A stretch of 64,000 bases of DNA from Sulfitobacter guttiformis (GTDB taxonomy: Bacteria > Pseudomonadota > Alphaproteobacteria > Rhodobacterales > Rhodobacteraceae). The first letter of the stretch is position 1. Every line of letters begins with the position of its first letter. The stretch lies in the NCBI RefSeq assembly GCF_003610455.1, contig NZ_RAQK01000001.1, positions 806,001-870,000 on the forward strand, written 5' to 3'. Shown here piece after piece: positions 1 to 9,008 of this stretch. A model generated the notes under the pieces. It did not search any database and was not told the DNA's origin. It saw only the letters and a program-made list of their open reading frames with translations. The translations under genes were made by a program, and so were the position numbers.

Positions 1-873
1 CTGAAAGACGGCGAGATTGTCCACGAGAGCTACTACAAAGGCACCGCACCCGAGGATCTACGCATCTCGTGGTCGGTCGCAAAAAGCTATCTTTCGGCAC
101 TTGTGGGTGTGTTGCTTGCGGAAGGAACCATCGCGTCAATAGATGATCCCGTGGTGAAATATGCGCCGGCCCTTGAAGGCGGCGCATATGACGGGGCGAG
201 CATCCGCAATGTTCTGAACATGGCCAGTGGCGTTACCTTCAATGAAGATTACCTTGATCAAAGTTCCGATATTAACCGCATGGGCCGGGTGCTGGCCCTT
301 GGTGGAAGCATGGATAACTTCGCGGCGAGCTTGGCCGAGACCTTTGGTCCGGCAGGTGCGCAATGGCAGTATGTGTCGATTGATACCCATGTCTTGTCGA
401 TGGTGGTGCGCGGCGCTGCCAAGCAGCCGATAGCTGAGCTTTTGAGCGAAAAAATCATTATTCCGATGGGGCTTGAGCGCGAACCCTACTACCTGACAGA
501 TGGATACGGCACAGCCTTTGTACTGGGCGGGTTGAACCTGACCACGCGAGACTATGCGCGCATGGGGCAGATGTTTCTGCAATATGGTCAATATAACGGC
601 ACTCAAATTGTCCCGCAGGATTGGGTTGTAGCCTCAACAACGCCCTCCGCACCGACAGCGGCGGGCGAGATTGGATATGGCTATCAGTGGTGGATCCCGC
701 AGGGCGCAGTTGAGGGGGAATTCATGGCGCGGGGCATTTATGGCCAATATGTTTACATAAATCGCGCACGCGGCGTTGTGATTGCAACCAATGCCGCAGA
801 TCGGAACTTTCGCGCGCAGGGCGTATCGGAGCAAAACATATCGATCTTCCGAGAGATCGCCAATAACATCTGA
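1..873 (+). CDS. Serine hydrolase, class C beta-lactamase-like (5' partial)
   Basis: The reading frame is open from the first base, so the N-terminus lies outside the window. An SxxK motif (SVAK) at about residues 23-26 of the visible part supplies the expected nucleophile Ser and base Lys of penicillin-binding-protein and class C beta-lactamase type hydrolases. A Tyr-x-Ser triad element is plausible at YVS, with aromatic GYGYQWW segments further on. Known relatives are esterases or peptidases of the COG1680 type, often acting in the periplasm; the substrate cannot be read from the sequence. The stop lies 10 bases before the next gene, suggesting co-transcription with the DUF2237 gene. Confidence 0.8.
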   Translation: MKDGEIVHESYYKGTAPEDLRISWSVAKSYLSALVGVLLAEGTIASIDDPVVKYAPALEGGAYDGASIRNVLNMASGVTFNEDYLDQSSDINRMGRVLALGGSMDNFAASLAETFGPAGAQWQYVSIDTHVLSMVVRGAAKQPIAELLSEKIIIPMGLEREPYYLTDGYGTAFVLGGLNLTTRDYARMGQMFLQYGQYNGTQIVPQDWVVASTTPSAPTAAGEIGYGYQWWIPQGAVEGEFMARGIYGQYVYINRARGVVIATNAADRNFRAQGVSEQNISIFREIANNI

Positions 874-883
874 GGAGAAGCTG

Positions 884-1264
884 ATGGAACCAGACGAAAG
901 CATCAATGTCGAAGGCGGCACTTTAGCTCTGTGCGGCACAGATCCCGTGACCGGATTTTACCGTGACGGATATTGTAATACCTGTGCTGCAGATCAAGGC
1001 AGCCATACGGTTTGCGCAGTCATGACGGCAGAGTTTCTGGCCTTTTCCAAATATGTTGGCAATGATTTGTCGACGCCTCAGCCCGCTTACGGGTTCAAAG
1101 GGCTAAACCCGGGAGATCCGTGGTGCCTGTGCGCAGGGCGCTTTATGCAGGCCGCCGAGGAAGGCTGTGGCCCGCGTGTCCATCTTGCTGCTACGCATAT
1201 GCGGGCGCTGGAGGTGGTGCCCCTCGATGTGCTGCGCCGCCACTCTATCACGGGCGAAACATGA
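884..1264 (+). CDS. DUF2237 family protein
   Basis: This 126-residue protein carries the conserved DUF2237 features: a CGTDPVTGFYRDGYC segment near the start, the block HTVCAVMTAEFLAFS, and the C-terminal segment GDPWCLCAGRFMQA. Several Cys residues are conserved, which could mean metal or cofactor binding, but no function is established for the family. The start was chosen because AGGAG lies six bases upstream of this ATG; an upstream in-frame ATG would overlap the preceding hydrolase gene heavily. It overlaps the next gene by four bases (ATGA), indicating translational coupling. Confidence 0.85.
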   Translation: MEPDESINVEGGTLALCGTDPVTGFYRDGYCNTCAADQGSHTVCAVMTAEFLAFSKYVGNDLSTPQPAYGFKGLNPGDPWCLCAGRFMQAAEEGCGPRVHLAATHMRALEVVPLDVLRRHSITGET

Positions 1265-1845
1265 CAAGGGCTGCACTCCTCGTTGCACTGGCTGCAACGC
1301 TCCTAGCTGGCTCGGGCATGGCGCAGCAAATCCGGCCCCAAGAGCAGACACGTCTGGACCGGTTCGAACGACTGGCGGGCACTGCGCTGCTCGGAGCTAT
1401 GGCGCAGGGAGAGGCGGCAGATGTTGCCGCCCTGACGGCAGCATTGGGTGGCGTCCCGCAGGTGGCTTTTGATCCCGCATTACAGGGGGAGTGGAATTGC
1501 AGAACCATGAAATTGGGCGGGCTGACGGCCCTCACAGTCTATAGCAATTTCAAATGCCGCATGGCACTTGATCTAACAGGCGTTATTTTCGAAAAGCTGT
1601 CTGGCTCGCAGCGCACCTCAGGCAGAATAGAGATGCGCGACGGGCGCGCAGTTTATCTGGGCGTCGGTTATGTAGCGTCCGAGACCCCGCAAACATACGG
1701 TGATCTGGCCCCAGATTTCGAAGGCAACGGGGCAATCACACCCGATGTCGCTGTTTTCGAGCGGGTGTCACCAAACCGTGCACGGCTGCTGTTTCCCGCG
1801 CCTGTCAATGAGAGTGACTTCGATATTCTCGAGCTGACCCGTTAG
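1261..1845 (+). CDS. DUF4893-like secreted protein
   Basis: The 194-residue product starts with a clear Sec signal peptide (hydrophobic residues 5-17, Ala-x-Ala-type cleavage near residue 20). The mature part has the pattern GEWNCRTMKLGG followed by YSNFKCRM, then GSQRTSG, VYLGVGY and a C-terminal ILEL segment, as in DUF4893 proteins. The two Cys residues may form a periplasmic disulfide. It is coupled by ATGA overlap to the DUF2237 gene. No enzymatic motif is evident. It converges on trpB with only 36 bases between them and no strong terminator hairpin there. Confidence 0.7.
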   Translation: MTRAALLVALAATLLAGSGMAQQIRPQEQTRLDRFERLAGTALLGAMAQGEAADVAALTAALGGVPQVAFDPALQGEWNCRTMKLGGLTALTVYSNFKCRMALDLTGVIFEKLSGSQRTSGRIEMRDGRAVYLGVGYVASETPQTYGDLAPDFEGNGAITPDVAVFERVSPNRARLLFPAPVNESDFDILELTR

Positions 1846-1881
1846 GGGCCAGCCCGGCGTTTCAATTTCCGGAATTAGAGA

Positions 1882-3114
1882 TCAGGCAAATTCGCCCATT
1901 TCGAAATCCAGAGCACGGGCGACAGTGAAGATGTCTTTGTCGCCACGACCGCACATGTTCATCACCAGCAGATGATCCTTGGGCAACGTGGGTGCAATTT
2001 TGATAACATGGGCAAGGGCATGCGACGGCTCTAGTGCCGGAATGATCCCTTCCAATTCACAGCATTTCTGAAACGCTGCCAACGCCTCTACATCGGTGAT
2101 CGAGACATACTTGGCGCGGCCAATGTCGTGCAACCATGCATGCTCGGGCCCGATGCCCGGATAGTCGAGACCGGCCGAGATCGAGAACCCTTCAAGGATC
2201 TGGCCATCATCGTCTTGCAACAGATAGGTGCGGTTGCCATGCAGAACGCCGGGCCTGCCGCCGGTGAGAGAGGCACAATGCTCCATCTTGGCATTCACAC
2301 CCTTACCACCCGCTTCGACGCCGATGATGTTCACTTCTTTGTCGTCAAGGAATGGATAAAAAAGGCCCATCGCGTTGGAGCCACCGCCAATTGCAGCAAT
2401 CAGAGTATCAGGCAGACGGCCTTCGGCCTTCTCCATCTGTGTGCGTACTTCCTTGCCGATGATAGACTGAAAATCGCGAACCATTGCCGGATACGGGTGC
2501 GGCCCGGCTACGGTACCGATACAATAGAATGTATCACGCACGTTGGTAACCCAATCGCGCAACGCGTCGTTCATCGCATCTTTGAGCGTGCCACGGCCTG
2601 ATGTAACGGGAATGATCTCTGCACCCAAAAGGCGCATGCGGAACACGTTTGGCGCCTGACGCTCGACATCATGGGCGCCCATATAAACAACGCACTTCAA
2701 CCCGAACTTTGCGCAGACAGTTGCAGTGGCCACTCCGTGCTGACCCGCCCCCGTCTCTGCGATGATCCGCTTTTTGCCCATGCGGCGAGCAAGGATGATC
2801 TGGCCCAGCACATTGTTGATCTTGTGAGCACCAGTATGGTTCAACTCGTCGCGCTTCATATAGATTTTAGCACCGCCAAGTTCTTCTGTCATACGCGAGG
2901 CGTAGTAAAGCGGGCTGGGGCGGCCTACGTAATGCTCCCAAAGATCGTCCATCTCGGCCCAAAAAGTCGGATCGGTCTTTGCAATATCATACTGGTCCTG
3001 AAGTTCGAGGATCAGCGGCATCAACGTCTCGGAGACGAAGCGCCCGCCATATTGACCAAAGCGGCCGTTCTCGTCCGGGCCATTCATAAAACTGTTGAAG
3101 AGATCTTCTGCCAT
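1882..3114 (-). CDS. trpB: Tryptophan synthase beta chain
   Basis: The 410-residue length is normal for TrpB. It condenses indole with L-serine to give L-tryptophan in the cytosol, using PLP. The PLP-binding Lys lies in HTGAHKINN, followed by [13 protein letters not shown] and the phosphate-binding GGGSNAMG. It is the last gene of a minus-strand run rpsA-ihfB-lapA-trpF-trpB, 97 bases after trpF. No trpA is present here, so the alpha subunit must be encoded elsewhere, probably beyond the convergent neighbours. Confidence 0.98.
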   Translation of the reverse strand: MAEDLFNSFMNGPDENGRFGQYGGRFVSETLMPLILELQDQYDIAKTDPTFWAEMDDLWEHYVGRPSPLYYASRMTEELGGAKIYMKRDELNHTGAHKINNVLGQIILARRMGKKRIIAETGAGQHGVATATVCAKFGLKCVVYMGAHDVERQAPNVFRMRLLGAEIIPVTSGRGTLKDAMNDALRDWVTNVRDTFYCIGTVAGPHPYPAMVRDFQSIIGKEVRTQMEKAEGRLPDTLIAAIGGGSNAMGLFYPFLDDKEVNIIGVEAGGKGVNAKMEHCASLTGGRPGVLHGNRTYLLQDDDGQILEGFSISAGLDYPGIGPEHAWLHDIGRAKYVSITDVEALAAFQKCCELEGIIPALEPSHALAHVIKIAPTLPKDHLLVMNMCGRGDKDIFTVARALDFEMGEFA

Positions 3115-3211
3115 GGGTCCATCTGCCTTTCGGATAATATGTTATGCCCAGCAGTACCGCCCGCTCACCCAATGGTAAAGAAGCCAAAGACGCGCATCGG
3201 ATGCAAACCTA

Positions 3212-3859
3212 TCAGGCTTCGAGCGCTGCTTTAACCAAAGCATGGATAAGGGCAGCATCCTTGACGCCCGATGTGCTCTCCACACCGGAAGACACGTCTA
3301 GCTGACGTGCGCCCGTGCGCGCGATTGCCTCAGCCACATTGTTCGGCGTGAGACCACCGGCTAACATCCACGGGCAGCGCCATACGCGGCCTTGCAAAAG
3401 TGTCCAGTCAAAGGCCAGACCATTGCCACCCGGCAAGTCCGCACCCTTAGGCGGCTTTGCGTCCACCAAAATCTGGTCAGCAACGCCTGAATAGGCGTCA
3501 AGTTGGGCCAAGTCGCCCCGCTCCCCCACACCAATTGCCTTCATCACCGGCAAGCCATAGCGTGCCTTCACCTCGGCCACCCGCGCCACCGTTTCGGATC
3601 CGTGAAGCTGAAGCATATCGAGTGGCACAGCGGCAACGAGAGCGTCGAGCATCGCATTATCCGCGTTAACCGTAAGCGCAACTTTACACAGGCCCGCAGG
3701 CACGTGAGACGCAAGAACCGCTGCCTCGCTAACGTCTAAATGACGTGGTGACTTGGGAAAAAATACGAACCCCACATAGCGCGCACCTGCCTCTGCCGCG
3801 GCAACGACATCCGCAGACGCGCGTAGTCCACAAATTTTTACGGCAACATCAGCGGGCAT
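3212..3859 (-). CDS. trpF: Phosphoribosylanthranilate isomerase
   Basis: The 215 residues match the TrpF TIM-barrel size. It isomerises N-(5-phosphoribosyl)anthranilate to CdRP in tryptophan synthesis. Visible motifs are KICGLR at the N-terminus (catalytic Cys in KICG), [13 protein letters not shown], the phosphate-binding [10 protein letters not shown], and DVSSGVES near the C-terminus. It starts five bases after the stop of the lapA-like gene and precedes trpB in the same direction. Confidence 0.97.
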   Translation of the reverse strand: MPADVAVKICGLRASADVVAAAEAGARYVGFVFFPKSPRHLDVSEAAVLASHVPAGLCKVALTVNADNAMLDALVAAVPLDMLQLHGSETVARVAEVKARYGLPVMKAIGVGERGDLAQLDAYSGVADQILVDAKPPKGADLPGGNGLAFDWTLLQGRVWRCPWMLAGGLTPNNVAEAIARTGARQLDVSSGVESTSGVKDAALIHALVKAALEA

Positions 3860-3864
3860 CAGAC

Positions 3865-4215
3865 CTAACTGGCTTGATCAAGAAGGGTCAAAACTTCGTC
3901 TTTGCCTTCATTTTTTTCGGCACGCAACTTAGCCAATTCGCGCTGGAGGCGGCGCATTTCGCGTGCTTGTTTTGCTGCTTCCGCCCGCTCGCCATATTCA
4001 CGAACCCACTCCCAAACAAATCCGACCATCAGACCTGCAAGGATGCTGCCGAGGATAACCACGAATAGCGGAAGCTCGATGGATGGATTTACCGCAAACA
4101 GGCCCGACACCTCGACAGGCAACACCTGAAGGGTCACGATGCCGCGGTTTGCGAGAGCAACAGAAATGAGGGCCACTGCGAAGGTGGCGATACAGAGGTA
4201 GCGGACGTAGCGCAT
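3865..4215 (-). CDS. LapA (DUF1049) family inner-membrane protein
   Basis: The product has 116 residues with two hydrophobic segments (about residues 5-22 and 46-68) and a charged C-terminal helix rich in Arg, Glu and Lys (about 75-115) that could form a coiled coil. This matches the lipopolysaccharide-assembly LapA-domain family. The stop codon of ihfB overlaps its start by one base, so the two are probably translated together. The role in this organism is inferred from the family only. Confidence 0.8.
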   Translation of the reverse strand: MRYVRYLCIATFAVALISVALANRGIVTLQVLPVEVSGLFAVNPSIELPLFVVILGSILAGLMVGFVWEWVREYGERAEAAKQAREMRRLQRELAKLRAEKNEGKDEVLTLLDQAS

Positions 4216-4499
4216 TAACTTTTCCCGTTTAGCCGGTCACGAAGAAGTTTGCCGGTCTTAAAGAACGGTACATGTTTCTCTTCGACATGAACAGTCTCAC
4301 CTGTCCGAGGATTGCGCCCCACACGGGCATCGCGCTTCTTCACAGAGAAGGCGCCAAAGCCGCGCAGCTCGACCCGATCGCCTTTGGACATCGCCGCTGT
4401 GATCTCATCGAATATAGTATTCACGATCCGTTCGACATCCCGCTGGTACAAATGTGGGTTATCGTCCGCGATCTTTTGGATCAATTCTGATCGGATCAT
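4215..4499 (-). CDS. ihfB: Integration host factor beta subunit
   Basis: The 94-residue product is a typical bacterial histone-like fold with [10 protein letters not shown] at the start, [12 protein letters not shown] in the middle, and [10 protein letters not shown], the DNA-intercalating beta-arm with its conserved Pro. It pairs with IhfA to bend DNA. I chose the internal ATG starting MIRSEL rather than an ATG ten codons upstream because it matches the family N-terminus. It lies downstream of rpsA, as in many proteobacteria, but a strong terminator separates the two. Confidence 0.95.
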   Translation of the reverse strand: MIRSELIQKIADDNPHLYQRDVERIVNTIFDEITAAMSKGDRVELRGFGAFSVKKRDARVGRNPRTGETVHVEEKHVPFFKTGKLLRDRLNGKS

Positions 4500-4706
4500 C
4501 TCAATCTCCCTCGCGTGATTTTGCGTCATTATGTCGCCACTATAGGAACATTACCCAGCTGCGAAAAGTGACTGTAACGCCTAAATTACGCATTTTACTG
4601 CATCAAAAAGGCGAAAGACGAGAAAAGCTTACAACCACAGGGAGAGATTGGCGATATTTCAACAGAATCGCCCGAAAGCCAATATTTCCTATGAGCCTGA
4701 TTCGCA

Positions 4707-4737
4707 CAAAAAACCCCGCGCATTTCTGCGCGGGGTT
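4707..4737 (-). terminator. Rho-independent terminator after rpsA
   Basis: On the minus strand a ten-base-pair stem AACCCCGCGC / GCGCGGGGTT with a six-base loop is followed directly by six T residues. It lies 33 bases past the rpsA stop codon, before ihfB. It should end most rpsA transcripts, leaving ihfB-lapA-trpF-trpB to its own promoter. Confidence 0.92.
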
Positions 4738-4769
4738 CAATATCCTAGCAAAGCCGGAGCCTTAGGATT

Positions 4770-6446
4770 TTAGTCGTTGGATGGCTTGAGTGCCGCACCA
4801 AGGATATCGCCCAAGGACGCACCGGAGTCCGAGGAACCGTACTGCTCGACGGCCTCTTTCTCTTCTGCAATCTCACGTGCTTTGATCGAGACGCCAAGGC
4901 GGTGTGCTTTTGCGTCGACATTGGTGATACGCACATCAACCTTGTCGCCAACCGAGAAACGCTCTGGGCGCTGCTCTGCACGGTCACGCGACAGATCGGA
5001 GCGACGGATGAAGGCTTTCATGCCCTCATATTCGACTTCGATCCCACCGTCTTCGATGGAGGTCACAGCCACAGTCACAACGGAACCGCGCTTCACGCCG
5101 CCCACTGCTTCCGCGAACTTGTCGCCGCCGATGCCTTTGATGGAGAGCGAAATGCGCTCCTTCTCGACGTCGACTTCGGAGACAACGGCCTGAACCATGT
5201 CGCCTTTGCGGTAGTCCTGAATGGCCTCTTCGCCACGCTGGTCCCACGAGAGATCAGACAGGTGAACCATGCCGTCGATGTCGCCCGGCAGACCAACAAA
5301 CAGACCGAATTCGGTGATGTTTTTGACTTCGCCTTCAACTTCGGTACCTTCAGGGTGTGTTTCTGCAAACACTTCCCATGGGTTGCGCATGGTCTGCTTG
5401 AGACCAAGGGAAACGCGACGCTTGGCGCCATCGATTTCCAGAACCATGACTTCGACTTCCTGAGACGTAGACACGATCTTGCCGGGGTGTACGTTCTTCT
5501 TGGTCCAAGACATCTCAGACACGTGAACGAGGCCTTCAACACCTGGCTCCAGCTCAACAAAGGCGCCGTAATCGGTGATATTGGTCACGCGGCCTGTGTG
5601 GCTCGACTCAAGTGGGTATTTCGCAGCAACGAGATCCCATGGATCTTCTTGCAGCTGCTTCATACCGAGGGAGATACGGTGTGTATCTTTGTTGATCTTG
5701 ATGACCTGAACTTTGATCGTCTCGCCGATGGCAAGGATCTCGGAAGGGTGGTTCACACGGCGCCATGCCATGTCTGTCACGTGCAACAAGCCATCTACGC
5801 CACCAAGGTCCACAAACGCACCGTATTCGGTGATGTTCTTGACCACGCCGTCAACTTCCTGACCTTCGGTGAGGTTGCCAATAACTTCGGCACGCTGTTC
5901 GGCACGGGATTCTTCGAGGATCGCACGACGCGAGACAACGATGTTACCACGGCGACGGTCCATTTTGAGAACCTGGAACGGCTGCTTGAGACCCATGAGT
6001 GGGCCTGCGTCGCGCACGGGACGCACATCGACCTGAGAGCCGGGCAGGAACGCAACAGCGCCGCCCAGATCAACAGTAAAGCCACCTTTGACACGACCAA
6101 AGATCGCACCTTCAACACGCTCTTCGGAAGCGTAGGCCTTCTCGAGACGATCCCATGCTTCCTCACGGCGCGCCATCTCGCGGGAGATAACAGCTTCGCC
6201 ACGGGAGTTTTCGACCTGACGAAGGAATACTTCGACTTCATCGCCAACTTCAACTTTGGGTTGCTCGCCTGGTTCGGCAAATTCTTTAAGCTCGACGCGG
6301 CCTTCCATCTTGTAGCCTACGTCGATAATGGCTTGGCCCGCTTCAATCGCGATAACCTTACCTTTGACAACAGAACCCTCTTCGGGCGTGTCCATTTCGA
6401 AGCTTTCGTTCAAAAGTGCTTCAAACTCGTCCATCGTATTTGCCAT
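4770..6446 (-). CDS. rpsA: 30S ribosomal protein S1
   Basis: The 558-residue product has six repeated S1 RNA-binding domains, visible as recurring ITEYGAFVDLGGVDGLLHV-like blocks, giving the alphaproteobacterial S1 length. S1 binds mRNA on the small subunit and helps initiation. The chosen ATG gives MANTMDEFEALL, the usual start; 46 upstream in-frame codons are leader. A promoter and an attenuator-like hairpin lie upstream and a strong terminator downstream. An antisense open frame of over 500 codons across this gene is a codon-bias artefact. Confidence 0.98.
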   Translation of the reverse strand: MANTMDEFEALLNESFEMDTPEEGSVVKGKVIAIEAGQAIIDVGYKMEGRVELKEFAEPGEQPKVEVGDEVEVFLRQVENSRGEAVISREMARREEAWDRLEKAYASEERVEGAIFGRVKGGFTVDLGGAVAFLPGSQVDVRPVRDAGPLMGLKQPFQVLKMDRRRGNIVVSRRAILEESRAEQRAEVIGNLTEGQEVDGVVKNITEYGAFVDLGGVDGLLHVTDMAWRRVNHPSEILAIGETIKVQVIKINKDTHRISLGMKQLQEDPWDLVAAKYPLESSHTGRVTNITDYGAFVELEPGVEGLVHVSEMSWTKKNVHPGKIVSTSQEVEVMVLEIDGAKRRVSLGLKQTMRNPWEVFAETHPEGTEVEGEVKNITEFGLFVGLPGDIDGMVHLSDLSWDQRGEEAIQDYRKGDMVQAVVSEVDVEKERISLSIKGIGGDKFAEAVGGVKRGSVVTVAVTSIEDGGIEVEYEGMKAFIRRSDLSRDRAEQRPERFSVGDKVDVRITNVDAKAHRLGVSIKAREIAEEKEAVEQYGSSDSGASLGDILGAALKPSND

Positions 6447-6548
6447 GTGGCGTATAGTATCCTTTGGTATGTTGTGTCTGGCCGCGCGGTTGTCTCCGCC
6501 GGTCTGGGGTGAAAATTGGACCTCGGGGTTTATGGAACCGGCTGAAAT

Positions 6549-6577
6549 AAACAAAGAGGGCCGGAAGACTCCGACCC
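6549..6577 (-). terminator. Terminator-like hairpin in the rpsA leader
   Basis: In the minus-strand leader of rpsA a stem GGGTCGGA / TCCGGCCC (with a short loop) is followed by TCTTTGTTT. It lies between the putative promoter at 6628-6656 and the rpsA start, so it could act as an attenuator or as the end of upstream transcripts from the metallo-hydrolase gene. The U-run is interrupted, so strength is uncertain. Confidence 0.45.
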
Positions 6578-6627
6578 TGCCCAATTTATTTCGTCCGGTG
6601 CGTGTATCCGCCCCTTAGACAATCGCG

Positions 6628-6656
6628 CGTATAGGCTAATTGCCCATAAGGCGCAA
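6628..6656 (-). promoter_or_regulatory. Candidate rpsA promoter
   Basis: On the minus strand TTGCGC (6651-6656) and TATACG (6628-6633) are separated by exactly 17 bases, a good sigma-70-type arrangement. Transcription would begin near 6621, giving a leader of about 175 bases before the rpsA ATG. Confidence 0.55.
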
Positions 6657-6687
6657 GAGGGTCCCGCCCCACCTGCGCCCCCATGGC

Positions 6688-7599
6688 TTAGATCAGCTGA
6701 TAGCTGTGCGGCACATAGCGGTATCCACCTTCGCCACGTGTCTCGATGAAGCCCATACCGGGGAACGGCATATGGTAGCCTACGAGAGGGAAGCGATCGG
6801 CGCTTGCCATATCCATTATTTTTTTGCGGGTTGCCGCTGCAGCAGCTTTATCCATGTCGAATTTGACCTCCCACTCGGGATAAGCCACGGACCAAACATA
6901 ATGGTTTGCTACATCTGCCATTAAAAGCAACTGCTTGCCACCGCTCTCGAGCATATAGGCAAGGTGACCGGGCGTGTGGCCGAAACTTTCAACCGAAGTA
7001 ATGCCGCTACGCACATCGTTGCCGGCATCAAGGAAGGTAAACTTTTCCGCCAGCGGGCGCACTTTTGCCTCGAAACCTTCGTTGTCTTGCGTGGCCCATG
7101 CGTCAAACTCGACCTGCCCTGTTACGTAGGCAGCGTTTGCAAATGTCTCGGTCCCGGCATCGTCGGTTAGACCGCCGATGTGATCACCATGCATGTGTGT
7201 AATGACCACATGGGTGATGTCGGTAGATTTATATCCCGCCGCTTCGAGGGCTTTCGTCGTACCCGCAGCATTCAGACCTGTGTCGAAAAGGATAATATCG
7301 CTACCTGTATTCACGACCGTCGGCGTAAAGAAAAACTGGGCCGCGTCAGTGCCGATGAAGTTAGCGGCGCTGACTTCGCTAAATGTATCATGATCCACAT
7401 TCAGGCCAAAAATCTCGTGCGGGTTTTCAACACTGCGGCTACCGACCAGCAGTGTGGTTACACGAAAGTCACCGAGCGTAAAATCACGGTGCGTCGGCAT
7501 GGATGTCGCAGTATGATCCGCAGCAGACAGCAACGAGGGAGCAGCAGCGAGCGGGAGGGCAGCGCCCGAAAGAAGCGTTTGGCGGCGGGTAAGTTTCAT
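6688..7599 (-). CDS. MBL-fold metallo-hydrolase, Tat-exported
   Basis: The 303-residue product has an N-terminal twin-arginine signal (LTRRQTLL followed by a hydrophobic Ala/Leu stretch to about residue 27). The zinc-binding signature THMHGDHIGG lies near residue 133, with later metal ligands in FGHTPGHLAYM, ADVANH and GYHMPFPG. Members of this family include quorum-signal lactonases and other hydrolases; the substrate is unknown. The gene sits between the rhodanese gene and rpsA, splitting the commoner cmk-rpsA neighbourhood. Confidence 0.88.
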   Translation of the reverse strand: MKLTRRQTLLSGAALPLAAAPSLLSAADHTATSMPTHRDFTLGDFRVTTLLVGSRSVENPHEIFGLNVDHDTFSEVSAANFIGTDAAQFFFTPTVVNTGSDIILFDTGLNAAGTTKALEAAGYKSTDITHVVITHMHGDHIGGLTDDAGTETFANAAYVTGQVEFDAWATQDNEGFEAKVRPLAEKFTFLDAGNDVRSGITSVESFGHTPGHLAYMLESGGKQLLLMADVANHYVWSVAYPEWEVKFDMDKAAAAATRKKIMDMASADRFPLVGYHMPFPGMGFIETRGEGGYRYVPHSYQLI

Positions 7600-7694
7600 C
7601 TAATTTACCTTTCTTAAAGATGTGAAAGGAAAGTTAGCGTCCCGAAACGGCACGACAACCCACAACTCCGTGAGATGTCGCGCCGCTTGGTTTA

Positions 7695-8072
7695 TCAAGC
7701 TTCTGTCGGACCACCCGCGTCTTTCCAGCCCGGAAATCCGCCAATGTTGGTGACATTTTCATATCCCATATCTTTCAGCGTTTTACCGGCCAGAGCCGCC
7801 TGCCCGCCCGCGCCACAGACCAGATAAATCTCGGCGTCTTTCTGGAACGTAGCATCATACAACGCCTCCACCGCAGGATCAGCGCGGAATTCTATCATGC
7901 CGCGAGGTACGCGGTGCGCACCCTTGATGGTTCCGCTTTTTGCAATATCGGCGCTATCGCGCACATCAATGAATACACCCTTACCCGTTGCATGTTTGGC
8001 AATCGCATCTTTTGCGTCCATTTTCGGCACATCTTCGTTTGCGGAATCCAAATAGTCTTTGGCGGTTTTCAT
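7695..8072 (-). CDS. Rhodanese-like domain protein
   Basis: The 125-residue single-domain protein contains FIDVRDSADI near residues 36-45, HRVPRGMIEF, and the active-site loop VCGAGGQAALAG whose Cys would carry the persulfide. C-terminal GFPGWKDAGGP is typical of the fold. The ATG was chosen with AAGGAG upstream; a 43-codon upstream extension is unlikely. It lies 95 bases before the metallo-hydrolase gene in the same direction. Rhodanese and MBL-fold proteins often cooperate in sulfide or persulfide metabolism, but this MBL protein is exported, so a joint role is only conjecture. Confidence 0.88.
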   Translation of the reverse strand: MKTAKDYLDSANEDVPKMDAKDAIAKHATGKGVFIDVRDSADIAKSGTIKGAHRVPRGMIEFRADPAVEALYDATFQKDAEIYLVCGAGGQAALAGKTLKDMGYENVTNIGGFPGWKDAGGPTEA

Positions 8073-8387
8073 AGTTTTCTCCTTGTGAAGTTCACTTAGA
8101 AATAAATTGGAGCCTATTCGCCAAATCACAAGTGGCACCCCCAGACAAAAGTGCCTTGTCCATTTTGCACAAAGCCCCGAACGACTTGGGGTAGGCAGCA
8201 TACAGATCGCGGCTGCCGGCGACCCCTACCCGGCCAGAGTGAGGCTGACCTTAGCCCAACTCGGTATTCACTTATTCAATCGCTGTTCTGATCAGTTCAG
8301 GCCTCCAGCACACTTGTGGTAAACTCGTAAAGTTATCTGAAAAAATGACCCTTTGGGTGAATGCATCCAACCCTAACCGAAACAGGG
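8073..8387. other. Intergenic region, rhodanese/cmk
   Basis: These 315 bases contain no convincing gene. They hold the ribosome-binding site and presumably the promoter of the rhodanese gene, and at the right edge a hairpin that could end the cmk transcript. No tRNA-like or repeat structure is apparent. Confidence 0.6.
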
Positions 8388-8390
8388 TCA
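8340..8390 (-). terminator. Candidate terminator after cmk
   Basis: On the minus strand TGACCCT, which includes the cmk stop codon, pairs with AGGGTCA about 32 bases on. A nested hairpin GGGTTGGAT / ATTCACCC fills the middle, and the outer stem is followed by six T residues. The outer stem is long-range, so this is a moderate call. Confidence 0.5.
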
Positions 8391-9008
8391 GGCCGTACCT
8401 CGAACAGCATTCACAGCAGCAACTGCTGCGGCAACTGCCTGCTCGATACTCAGACGCGACGTGTCGATGATGGTGGCATCATCGGCAGGCCTGAGCGGAG
8501 CATGAGCGCGCTCCATGTCGCGGGCATCACGGGCCTTAACATCCGCAAGAACTTGCTCGATACTATCAGTGATGCCGCGCCCCGACAACTCGGAGAACCG
8601 GCGCTGTGCGCGCACCTCGGCACTCGCAGTCACAAACAGTTTCACGTGCGCTTCAGGGCAAATGACCGTGCCGATGTCGCGCCCGTCCAGCACGGCACCG
8701 CCTGCCCGCGCGGCAAATCCCCGCTGGAAGTCAAGCAACGCGGCACGCACTTGCGGGATGACGGCAACCTGACTTGCTGCCTGCGCCACAGCTGGCGTGC
8801 GCAAGGAATCATTTTCCAAATCATCGGCTACAAGCATCTGCGCTGCTTGTGCGGCATCCATGCCTGCCAAAACCTTGGCCCCCACCGCACGGTACAACAG
8901 CCCAGTATCCAAATGGGAAAAGCCGAAATGCGCTGCAACCGCCTTCGACACCGTGCCCTTGCCGGCCGCTGCGGGCCCGTCGATTGCAACCGTAAAACCG
9001 TCAGACAT
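8388..9008 (-). CDS. cmk: Cytidylate kinase
   Basis: The 206-residue product phosphorylates CMP and dCMP using ATP. It has the P-loop GPAAAGKGT at about residues 11-19, [11 protein letters not shown] for nucleotide binding, [10 protein letters not shown], and the lid segment [10 protein letters not shown]. It overlaps aroA by eight bases, as usual for an aroA-cmk pair in alphaproteobacteria. Confidence 0.97.
   Translation of the reverse strand: MSDGFTVAIDGPAAAGKGTVSKAVAAHFGFSHLDTGLLYRAVGAKVLAGMDAAQAAQMLVADDLENDSLRTPAVAQAASQVAVIPQVRAALLDFQRGFAARAGGAVLDGRDIGTVICPEAHVKLFVTASAEVRAQRRFSELSGRGITDSIEQVLADVKARDARDMERAHAPLRPADDATIIDTSRLSIEQAVAAAVAAVNAVRGTA

Noticed and set aside
4902..6512. Plus-strand open frame of more than 500 codons
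   Set aside because: It lies wholly opposite rpsA; the third-base GC bias of S1 repeats keeps the antisense frame open. The product has no family resemblance.
8073..8387. Possible tRNA or small RNA gene in the rhodanese/cmk gap
   Set aside because: No cloverleaf, TTCRA-type T-loop or promoter-terminator pair for a small RNA could be found.
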